Shown here: positions 55,665 through 64,000 of the stretch, one piece after another | Layout of the letters: each line of letters begins with the position of its first letter | Numbering within the stretch: the first letter of the stretch is position 1 | Origin: Coenobita brevimanus | Taxonomy: Eukaryota > Arthropoda > Malacostraca > Decapoda > Coenobitidae | Assembly (NCBI GenBank): GCA_032717465.1 | Contig: CM064665.1 | Span: 26,144,011 to 26,208,010, forward strand | DNA: 64,000 nt | Direction of reading: 5' to 3' | The notes under the pieces: model-generated | What the model saw: the letters and a program-made list of their open reading frames with translations, nothing else | What the model was told of the DNA's origin: nothing | Database searches by the model: none | Translations under genes and position numbers: made by a program

Positions 55665-56240
55665 TACCATAGCGACTAGGAGGCAGCAGTGTTAAGACCA
55701 AAAATGGATGTTTTCACAGTACTCGAATGTTTTAAGATGGATGTCTGTTTTTAGCAAATTCTGGTAAGAGAAATATGCATTTTTAATCGTTGATGCTGGA
55801 AGGAAAACAGCTGACAGTAAGGGAGTGATACTGGGAGAAGAGGGTTGAGCCAGTTGTCTAGCGCTTGGGATGCAGCAGTGTTGCTAAGAGATAGTTTCAC
55901 CATTCTCGACATGTTTTGAGATGAATGTCTGTTTTTAGTAAATTGTGATCAGTGAAGAACGTATTTTTAACTGTTGATGCTGCAAGGGAAACATCGCTGA
56001 CAGTGAGGAAGTGATACTGAGAGGAAGGGGTAGAGACTGCTGTCTAGCGACTGGGAGGCAGCAGTGTTACTAAGGTGTAGCAATGGATGTTTTCACCATA
56101 GTATGTTTTGAAATGAATGTTTATAGTAAATTATGATCAGTGAAGCATACATTTTTAATTGTTGATGCTGCAAGGCAAACATAGCTGACAGTGAAGGAGT
56201 GATACTGAGAGAAGAGAGTAAAAACAGCTGTCTATCCTGT
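55665..56240 (+). repeat. About 195-bp unit in three diverged copies
   Basis: Each unit contains GGCAGCAGTGTT, GATGTTTTCACC-like, GTTTTTAGTAAATT, TTTTTAATTGTTGATGCTG, AGCTGACAGTGA and GTGATACTGAGAG in the same order. Non-coding, inside the pogo-like element. Confidence 0.75.
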
Positions 56241-57023
56241 TCCCAAGCAGCCTTGCTAAATTGAACTTTGGTTGTAAAACATTGTAATTTGTGTATTTAC
56301 AAGTGCTATCTTTTTATATTATTTGTGGAGGTAATTACAGGTTAGTTAGAGTGCATGATTAATGATGGTAGTCGTCTGATATTGTGCTTGAGTCAAGGCA
56401 ATGTGAGGAAATTCCGTAACAGGTGTGGAATATGACGGGGTTCTTTTAGGATAAATGAACTGATGTGAACATTCATTGTATTTTATGTTTTCGTCAGTGA
56501 ATGAAAGAATAGAGTTTATTGACATCATTTGTGGTTTTAAATTCATAGAATATTAAAAACAGTGTTTATATCAGTTTACTGATACATATTTATCAGCAAA
56601 GTTGAGATGGCCTCGTGGTTTGAAGTCACGTTTTGTTAAGACGGGGTTTTGTTTTCTCTTTTCCTGTATCATTCTTTGTACATAAAAGAAGAAACTAAAG
56701 GATGATGAGCAGTACTGAATAGATTCTGAAAGGTGAGTGTTGTATCTAAGTGATAGTGGCTCATATCAGTCACGTTTTGTCAAGAAGGGGCATTGTTTTC
56801 TTTTCCTGTACCATTCTTTGTATATAAAAAAAGAAACCAAAGGCTGATGATCAGTAATGAATAGATTCTGAAAGGTGAGTGTGTATCTGTGTGGTAATGG
56901 CTCTTATCAAGAAACCTTACTGCAGTCTTGGTTGGGGCAAACTTTTTTTTTCACAGAACTGCCCTGCCAGAATTAGGGTGCGTCTTTCACAATGCTGCGT
57001 CTTACATGCCGCGAAATACGGTA

Positions 57024-59752
57024 ATGATTTCTTGAGAGAACATGAACCTGATGTCATGTGCTTTGTAGAGACCAAATTAAGAGAAGATATTGATGTTCAT
57101 TTGGGAGATGGTAAATACAAACTGTGGAGAAAAGACAGAAAAGAAAAAAAGGGAGGAGGAGTGATGATAGCAGTGAAGAACAACATAAATGTAGATACTG
57201 TGGAAATGGGAGAAGGCAGGGCTGAAGTGATATATATGAAATTAGAAACTGGAGAGAATGTTAAGAGAGATATGGCGGTAGTGTATGTTCCCCCAAAGAC
57301 GAGAGCATGAAAGGATGATGAATACCATGAGATGTTGTCAGATATGGCTAGCTACTTGCAAAAAATAATTGAGAAAAGCAATAATATAATTTTGGTGGGT
57401 GACTTTAATTGTAAAGAGGTGAACTGGGAGGAATGGTACTCGGGAGGCGGCGAGGATTCGTGGGGTACTATGTTATTAAATATAATAATGAATAATGTGA
57501 TGACGCAGTGGGTCAAAGAAGAGACACGGTTTCGAGGTGAGGACACACCAGCAAGGTTAGATTTACTGTTCACCAAAGAACCCGATGTAATAGAATCATT
57601 GGAATATCTCTGTCCTTTGGGAAAAAGTGATCACGTGGTCATTGAGTTCCAGATGTTAATAGGAAACATCGAGCCAAGAGACGAGCTTCATAGACAGGGA
57701 AGATACAACTTTGGCAAAGCAAATTTTACAGGATTGAGAAACTTTTTTGAAAATGCGGATTGGAGAAAATTCAGAGAAACAAGAGAGATACAGAGGAAGT
57801 GGGATATCTTTCTAGACCTGTATAATTTGGGAGTGGAAAAATTTGTACCAAGAGTAAGAGGGAAAGAAAACAGGAAAAAGGAGTGGTTTAATAGAAGGTG
57901 TATGATAGCCAAAAAAGAGAGAGATAAGGCGTGGAACAATTGGAGAAAGAGAGGTATCGACAGAACAAAGGAAGAATATAAAAGAACAAGAAACGAATAC
58001 ACAAGAATACGTAGGGAAGAAGAAAGGAATTTTGAAAAAGGTATAATTGACAAATGCAAGGATGAACCCAAACTGTTTTATAGATTTGTTAATGGCAAAC
58101 TGAAACAAAAGGAAGGAATCACCAAGCTGAAAGTAGATGGAGAGGTCTTTAAGGATGCGGCAATGCAAGCAGAAATAATGAACAAACGTTTCCAGTCAGT
58201 TTACACTAAAGAAAAGGAGCTTGTGGAAGGGGAGGGAGTGATTAGAAATGTTCCGGTGATAAAAGATATAAAAGTGGAGGTACAGGAAGTGTATAAATTA
58301 CTGGAAACTCAAGATGTAAGGAAAGCCCCAGGACCTGATGGAATTTCTAATTGGGTACTGAAGGAATGCAGAGAACAACTGGCAGATAAAATTCACAGCT
58401 TAATTGTATGCTCACTGGAAGAGGGGAAAGTGCCAAAAGAATGGAAGAGGGCAAATGTGGTACCAATTTACAAGGGAGGAAAGAGGGAAGAACCCCTGAA
58501 TTATAGACCAGTGTCTCTAACCAGCATGGTCACAAAATTGTGTGAGAGAATCCTGAAAGACAGATGGATAAAATATCTGGAAGAGATGAATATTTTGGCT
58601 GAATGTCAGTTTGGATTCAGAAGTGGAAGGTCATGTGTTTCAAACTTGTTGAGCTTTTACTCAAGAGCGATTGATGTGGTACAGGAGAGAGACGGTTGGG
58701 TGGACTGTGTGTATTTCAACTTGGAGAAGGCCTTCAACAAGGTACCTCATAAGAAACTAACGTGGAAACTAGTATTTATAGGACTGAAGGGGAAACTCCT
58801 GGAATGGATGAGAGACTTTTTGAGAGACAGACACATGAGGACAGTAATGAAGGACAGGATGTCTGGATGGAGGGAAGTAACAAGTGGAGTCCCTCAAGGC
58901 TCAGTGTTGGCGCCAGTAATGTTCCTGATTTACGTAAATAAATGATATGGTAGATGGAGTGAACAGTTATGCAAGTCTACTTGCTGATGATGTAAAGATT
59001 TTGAGGAAGGTAGAGGTTGAGGAGGATTGTAAAATGCTGCATGAGGATCTGGATAGGATACATGATTGGAGTCGGATGTGGGAAATGAAATTTAACGTAA
59101 AATATTGGAAATGGGTAAAAGTACCAAGAGGCCATCATTGAATTATTTGATGGGTAATGAATCAATCACAAAAGTGAGAGAAGAGAAAGATTTGGGAGTG
59201 CTGGTCCAAGACAGTTTGTCACCTGAAAAACACATTAACAAGACAGTTAGACAGACTTATAAACTCTTGACTAACGTAAGAGTAGCATTCCATTATATGG
59301 ATGAAGAGATGATGAAAAAATTGATAGTGGCCATGATTCGCCCCAGGTTAGAATATGCAGCGGTAGTGTGGTGCCCACACAAAAAGAAAGATATAAACAA
59401 GATTGAGAGAATACAAAGAACAGTAACCAAGATGGTCCCCAGTCTGGCAGACCTGTCATACAGAAAGAGGCTGGAAAAGATGGATTTGCCTGAGGAAAGG
59501 AGAAAGAGGGGAGACATGATTGCAGTGTTCAGGACCATGGTGGGAGTAGATAAAATTGACCGGGAAGATCTGTTTGTAAGGGATAAGACAGTAACAAGAG
59601 GACACGGAATGAAATTGAAGAAGTCACGCTGCTTGAAGGATATCAAGAAATATAGTTTTCCTTATAGATGTACAGACCTGTGGAATAGCCTGGACAAAGA
59701 GATCGTCCAGTCTAAAAACTTTAACAGTTTAAAGCTAAATCTGACTCACTGA
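57024..59752 (+). pseudogene. CR1-like LINE ORF2 (endonuclease + RT), copy 2
   Basis: It continues from 53838. Endonuclease motifs: CFVETKL, GGGVMIAVK, VYVPPK, LVGDFNCKEVNW, ARLDLLFT and GKSDHVVIEF. A TGA replaces a codon at 57308-57310. The main frame, 57332-58945 (537 residues), has KAPGPDGISNW, NYRPVSLTSMV, FGFRSGRSCVSNLL, motif A as YFNLEKAFNKVPH and motif B as SGVPQGSVLAP. An AAAT duplication gives the stop at 58943. Motif C (LADD) is in frame 58947-59141. A further shift near 59105 precedes the thumb frame to 59752. Motif A has Asn in place of both usual Asp, as in copy 1. Confidence 0.85.
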
Positions 59753-59964
59753 AAAACAGCGCCGGGAACCCACGAGCATAGCACATTTCCTGTATATCAC
59801 AATTAGGTATATTAGGTAAATACATACGTATTTGGAACGACTTAGAGGAAGAGCTGGTGCATGAGAAAAACATTCATGTGTGTAAAAGTATACTAGATAA
59901 AATGTGGATATGAAGACAGGACAACACGAGCATTGCTCAATTCCTGTATACTACAAATAGGTAA

Positions 59965-60016
<52 letters not shown>

Positions 60017-60054
60017 ATTGTACTGGGTGAGAGGGAGGAGGAATGAGTCAACTG

Positions 60055-60245
60055 TATATACTCCATGATGACTCAGCTGACTCCCTGGCTTGCTGACTCT
60101 TTGAAGATTCTCTGCTGACCTCCTGCTGACTCCCTGATGACTCTGCTGACTCTCTTGAGTTCCTCCTGCTCTCCCTGATGACTCTTGCCTTCCTGCTGAC
60201 TTCTGACCCAATGATGGCAGCAACATCAGGACTCCCTCAGGTACA
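60055..60245. repeat. Degenerate CTGCTGACTCC repeat
   Basis: Many CTGCTGACT and CTCCCTGATGACT words without regular period. It is related to 62370-62600: both are followed some 50-70 bp later by CATCTGT..AGGYAAAATAA. Confidence 0.6.
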
Positions 60246-60420
60246 ACCAGCCAAGTCCAGTCACATCCATCTGTAAAGGCAAAATAACATTAGGCAAATC
60301 TTACCTCAGCTGTTTAACACCATTCCAGGCCCATGACGCAGCAGCACATCATTTATTTTGTTATTTTCCAACCAAGAACTGAAATGTTTATGGTATATAC
60401 CTTATTTCATATATTTTGAT

Positions 60421-60797
60421 ATCTATCTGTCTATCTATTGCCAGACGCCATAATCCCGTAAGGGGTGGCCATTTGACTTTGAGTTATTTGTTTTACAGGG
60501 AGGGGCACTAACCCTCCACCAACCCACTTGTTGACAAGTAGGCAGCACGTATGGTTTGGTTATATGGTTACCACCCAGCGTTGTAAATGGTTTCTTGGCT
60601 TACAGGAAACCATTTGGCTTGTCACTCAGTGTAAAGCCACCTGTAAAGGAGAGAAATGCCATAAGAAGTGACAGGAAAGATGGGAGAAATAGGAAGAGAG
60701 GAGGGCAGGCACATAAAAAGAATGATAAAAGCTAAGAAAGCAGCAGGCAGTACCACATCAAGTGAGTGGATGATGGTCGCCACCACCTACCCCTATC
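60421..60797 (-). mobile_element. Short element X2 (RTE-tailed), inverted copy
   Basis: The plus strand starts with (TATC)n and CCAGACGCCATAATCCCGTA, AGGGGTGGCC, the inverted RTE 3' tail. It continues with GGCACTAACCCTCCACCAAC, a hairpin near 60585-60617 and GTCACTCAGTGTAAAGCCAC. It ends with AGTGAGTGGATGATGGTCGC, CACCACCTACC. No coding. Confidence 0.65.
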
Positions 60798-61135
60798 ATA
60801 TTATGATAAAGCAAATAATCACAAATCTTGGCTGTCATTATACATGGCAGATTTTTAACGCATGCTGTACTTTTTTTTAAGAGGGTCAAACATCATCACC
60901 AAGACCTGAAAGTTTTATGGCACGTGTCAAATCAATTGTATATTGTTAATATCATCAAATATTGAATAAATAATTCCCCTTGATGTGTAAATACACATTG
61001 TATTTTTTTATGCATTCCCAATATTTTTTCCAATGTGCATGTTTGGCAGTTATTTAGGGTCAAACTTGGATAAATTTTCATATTACTATACACCGTATGC
61101 AAAATACTTTGTACATTACTATGACAACAAAAAAA

Positions 61136-61136
<1 letters not shown>
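60798..61136. other. AT-rich unassigned sequence
   Basis: No repeat copy or gene recognised. Confidence 0.25.

Positions 61137-61184
<48 letters not shown>
61137..61184. repeat. (TA)n microsatellite
   Basis: About 24 uninterrupted TA pairs. Confidence 0.95.
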
Positions 61185-61188
<4 letters not shown>

Positions 61189-61355
61189 GAAGGGTGGTAG
61201 GACTATATTACAGTAAGTCAAGGCAAAAGTGGCTGTACTGTACAGTACACATTACATGCAGTGCAGGAGCAGTACATGAGCAGAGCCACAAAGGCCAAAC
61301 AGGTTCATGTCATTGGCAAGTCAGCCCTGGCCTGGGAATGGGGTAGAAAAGTTGC

Positions 61356-61868
61356 ACACGGCTGGCCCAGCACAGTGTTACTTGAGATACATCACGGCTG
61401 GCCCAGCACAGTGTTACTTGAGATACATCACGGCTGGCCCAGCACAGTGTTACTTGAGATACATCACAGCTGGCCCAGCACAGTGTTACTTGAGATACAT
61501 CACGGCTGGCCCAGCACAGTGTTACTTGAGATACATCACAGCTGGCCCAGCACAGTGTTACTTGAGATACATCACAGCTGGCCCAGCACAGTGTTACTTG
61601 AGATACATCACAGCTGGCCCAGCACAGTGTTACTTGAGATACATCACAGCTGGCCCAGCACAGTGTTACTTGAGATACATCACAGCTGGCCCAGCACAGT
61701 GTTACTTGAGATACATCACAGCTGGCCCAGCACAGTGTTACTTGAGATACATCACAGCTGGCCCAGCACAGTGTTACTTGGGATACATCACAGCTGGCCC
61801 AGCACAGTGTTACTTGAGATACATCACAGCTGGCCCAGCACAGTGTTACTTGAGATACATCACAGTTT
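61356..61868 (+). repeat. 36-bp minisatellite, about 14 copies
   Basis: The unit contains CACAGCTGGCCCAGCACAGT and GTTACTTGAGATACAT. Copies differ almost only by G/A in CACRGCTGG. Being 12 codons long without stops, it leaves two plus-strand frames open over about 600 bp. No sign of a gene around it. Confidence 0.95.
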
Positions 61869-61935
61869 ATGGCTTAACTGACAAGCATACCACACTGTGG
61901 GGGAACTGACTTACACTACACCCTAACCTGGCACA

Positions 61936-62195
61936 AAATTACCATCTCTGGCCAAAACTACCATCTCTGGCCAAAACGACCATCTCTCTGGCCAAAATTA
62001 CCATCTCTCTGGCCAAAACTACCATCCCTCTGGCCAAAACTACCATCCCTCTGGCCAAAACTACCATCCCTCTGGCCAAAACTACCATCTCTCTGGCCAA
62101 AACTACTATCTCTGGCCAAAACTACCATCTCTCTGGCCAAAACTACCATCCCTCTGGCCAAAACTACCAACTCTCTGGCCAAAACTAACATCCCT
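61936..62195 (+). repeat. About 23-bp minisatellite CTCTGGCCAAAACTACCATC
   Basis: About eleven copies with length variants of 19-24 bp. Confidence 0.9.
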
Positions 62196-62224
62196 CCAAC
62201 TAGAATTCTGAGTTGTAAAAAACA

Positions 62225-62350
62225 GAGTAATGCAAGGATACAATGCTAGTCACAAAGAAGTGCTATGGAAAGGATATAGAGCACCAGAACTGTCTTTTTT
62301 TTGCCTCTCAACAAAGGGAAATAAACTGCATAAGAACTAAAATCTTTGCC
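62225..62350 (+). repeat. Copy of the GTCACGAAGAAGTG dispersed family
   Basis: CAATGCTAGTCACAAAGAAG, GTGCTATGGAAAGGATATAG and GGGAAATAAACTGC match the family described at 4370. Confidence 0.65.
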
Positions 62351-62369
62351 AAGTTCAGCTGAAAGAACT

Positions 62370-62600
62370 ATACCTGATGTTTCTGCTGACTCCCTGCTGA
62401 CTCCTTGCTGATTTCCCACTGACTCCTTGCTGATTTCCCACTGACTCCTTGCTGATTTCCTGCTGACCCCTTGCTGACCTCCTGCTGACTCCTTGCTGAC
62501 TTCCTGCTGACTCCTTGCTGATTTCCTGCTGCCTCCTTGCTGATTTCCTGCTGACTCTGCTGCATTTTGCTGATTGGAGGAATGGGGTAATAGCCAGCAG
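62370..62600. repeat. CTGACTCCTTGCTGATTTCC minisatellite
   Basis: About nine copies of a 20-21 bp unit with CCC/TGCTG variants. Related to 60055-60245. Confidence 0.85.
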
Positions 62601-62644
62601 GTTAGGTCAGCACCATCTGTGCAGGTAAAATAAAGCTATTTTTA

Positions 62645-62890
62645 ATTATCTACTGTATCTATTTACTGCCCGACGCTTAATCCTGTAAGGGGTGGCCACA
62701 AACAAATCGCCTCCATGTCACCCTGTCCCCCACCATGTCACTGCCCAGCTCCCATCTCACACCCCCCTCTCTCATATACCTCTCCACTCCATCCCTCCAT
62801 CTCACCCTCGGTCTCCCCCTCCCTCTCCCTCTCTCCACCTCACTGACATACACTCTCCTCGTTGGTCTCTCATTCTCCATCTTTTCATCT
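62645..62890 (-). mobile_element. RTE LINE 3' fragment
   Basis: CTGCCCGACGCTTAATCCTG is the inverted tail. The complementary frame, 62913-62677, codes MENERPTRRVYVSEVERGRG, WRDGVERYMREGGVRWE and FVCGHPLQD. 5'-truncated. Confidence 0.8.
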
Positions 62891-62998
62891 TCTCTACAAA
62901 AAACAAATAACACACAAAGATTCTAAAATACATTCAGAAAAATATTTCTTGAAGGCATTGGAAGAAAAAAAAAAGGAAAACATTGCAAAGAAGAAAAT

Positions 62999-63645
62999 CT
63001 ATCAATCTATCTATTGCCAGACACCATAATCCCGTAAATGGTGGCCATTTGACCCTGAGTTAGTTGTTTTACGTGGAGGGGCACTAACCCTCCACCAACC
63101 CACTTGTTGACACGTAGGCAGCACGTATTGTTTGGTTATATGGTTACCACCCAGCGTTGTAAATAGTTTCTTGGCTTACAGGAAACCATTTGGCTTGTCA
63201 CTCAATGTAAAGCCACCTGTAAAGGAAAGAAAAGCAATAAGAAGTGACAGGAAAGATGGGAGAAACAGGAAGAGAGGAGGACAGGCACAGAAAAAGAATA
63301 AAGGCTAAGGAAGAAGTAGGCAGCACTACATCAAGTGAGTGGATGATGGTGAGAAATAGGAAGAGAGAAGGACAGGCACAGAAAAAGAATGATAAAGGCT
63401 AAGGAAGACGTAGGCAGCACTACATCAAGTGAGTGGATGATGGTGAGAAATAGGAAGAGAGGAGGGCAGGCACAGAAAAAGAATGATAAAGGCTAAGGAA
63501 GACGTAGGCAGCACTACATCAAGTGAGTGGATGATGGTGAGAAATAGGAAGAGAGGAGGACAGGCACACAAAAAGAATGATAAAAGCTAAGGAAGTAGGC
63601 AGCACTACATCAAGCGAGTGGATGATGGTCGCCACCACCTACCAC
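62999..63645 (-). mobile_element. Short element X2, inverted, with head region amplified
   Basis: The start (plus strand) is CTATTGCCAGACACCATAAT, the RTE tail. The hairpin is near 63160-63192. From about 63240 the head portion is repeated about four times with a period near 95 bp. Each repeat has GAGAAATAGGAAGAGAGGAG, AGGCACAGAAAAAGAATGAT and GCAGCACTACATCAAGTGAG. The last copy ends with GATGATGGTCGCCACCACCT. Confidence 0.65.
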
Positions 63646-63654
63646 AAGCAGAAA

Positions 63655-63945
63655 ACACTGCCAAAAAAAAAAAAAAAAGGAAATACTGCAAAAAAAAAAA
63701 AGGAAATACTGCAAAAAAAAAAAAAGGAAATACTGCAAAAAAAAAAAAAAAAAAGGAAATACTGCAAAAAAAAAAAAAAAAGGAAAAAATGCAAAAAAAA
63801 AAAAAGGAAATACTGCAAAAAAGAAAACACTGCAAAAAAAAGGAAATACTGCAAAAAAAAAAAAAAAAAGGAAATACTGCAAAAAAGGAAATACTGCAAA
63901 AAAGGAAATACTGCAAAAAAAGGAAATACTGCAAATAAAGGAAAT
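63655..63945. repeat. GGAAATACTGC(A)n array
   Basis: About 14 units of GGAAATACTGC followed by A-runs of 6 to 18 bases. The variable A-run length dominates. The lysine- and phenylalanine-rich frames are artefacts. Confidence 0.95.
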
Positions 63946-64000
63946 ACAGTAATCACTCTAATATCCGGACGCCCAATAACCGAACATCCCCACTACCCGG
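63946..64000 (+). mobile_element. Probable Tigger-like terminus cut by window end
   Basis: ACAGTAATCACTCTAATATC, then CGGACGCCCAATAACCGAAC. This resembles a pogo/Tigger terminal repeat (CAGTNNNNCTCTAATATCCGGA). The rest lies outside the window. Confidence 0.35.

Larger units (their letters stand above)
53841..57021. mobile_element. pogo/Tigger-like DNA transposon remnant, 3.2 kb
   Basis: Flanked by TA on both sides. The left end CCGTATTTCGCGGCATATAA and the reverse complement of the right end, CCGTATTTCGCGGCATGTAA, match, and the match continues through GACGCA. The element carries a recognisable transposase C-terminus (55201 on) and is otherwise decayed. The insertion split the endonuclease region of CR1 ORF2: the codons before 53839 and after 57022 belong to the same frame. 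A MITE (54839-54942) and a 195-bp triplication (55665-56240) lie inside. Confidence 0.75.
51809..60014 (+). mobile_element. CR1-like LINE copy 2, near full length, with two nested insertions
   Basis: It begins right after the (CA)n tail of copy 1. Parts in order: 5' UTR (51809-52025), ORF1 (52026-52889), a TTAA-flanked insertion (52911-53669), ORF2 start, a TA-flanked pogo-like insertion (53841-57021), the rest of ORF2 (57024-59752), 3' UTR, and (CA)n (59966-60014). Without the two insertions it would be about 4.3 kb, a normal size for CR1. It shares several disabling changes with copy 1. Confidence 0.85.

Noticed and set aside
61261..61909. 36-bp direct repeats considered as a CRISPR array or a repeat protein
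   Set aside because: There are no spacers: units are contiguous and nearly identical. The sequence is eukaryotic. The open frame results from a 12-codon stop-free unit.
63605..63956. Phe-rich and Lys-rich frames at the window end
   Set aside because: Artefacts of A-runs in the GGAAATACTGC(A)n array.

Overview
This is an animal nuclear DNA window made almost entirely of transposable elements, their dead fragments, and tandem or simple repeats. No bacterial or viral gene organisation is visible. Signs of an arthropod, most likely a decapod crustacean (inference), are: RTE-, CR1- and jockey-type LINEs, pogo/Tigger- and mariner-like DNA elements, tRNA-derived SINE heads, very abundant micro- and minisatellites, and a short run of the arthropod telomere motif TTAGG inside a small MITE. 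The reading frames with recognisable proteins belong to LINE ORF1, LINE ORF2 or a transposase remnant.

Layout. 1-4016: two nearly identical CR1-like LINE 3' ends in inverted orientation around a nest of poly-A/T-tailed repeats. 4017-22500: the most gene-like part. It has a CpG-rich segment with an NRF-1-like palindrome (about 4209) and several exon-like open segments with good splice signals. The best supported are 19203-19362 and 21583-21656, which match in phase and end in a stop. This part is broken up by a mariner-like MITE (7483-8797), a jockey-type LINE, RTE fragments and SINEs. 22849-31115: a partial RTE copy, several minisatellites, inverted SINEs around a 50-bp-arm palindrome, and an RTE fragment in which one 68-bp coding segment has been amplified into a satellite. 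31208-35430: trinucleotide, 21-bp, 44-bp and other arrays, then a Tigger-like MITE. 35500-45290: many RTE fragments, including one long undisrupted ORF2 (40423-42759) and one copy with a mutated catalytic motif (43120-44811). 45430-48185: a decayed jockey/I-type LINE. 49446-60014: two CR1-like elements head to tail with (CA)n at every boundary. The second is nearly full length and carries a TTAA-flanked insertion and a 3.2-kb TA-flanked pogo-like insertion. 60015-64000: a short-element family sharing the RTE 3' tail, 36-bp and 23-bp minisatellites, and A-rich repeats.

How the parts relate. The intact RTE type (40.4-42.8 kb) ends in a conserved 3' tail plus (TAGA)n. The same tail ends a non-coding family at 37.7, 60.4 and 63.0 kb, which suggests RTE mobilises it in trans. 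No complete host gene can be assigned. The exon-like pieces are the only candidates and their identity is unknown.
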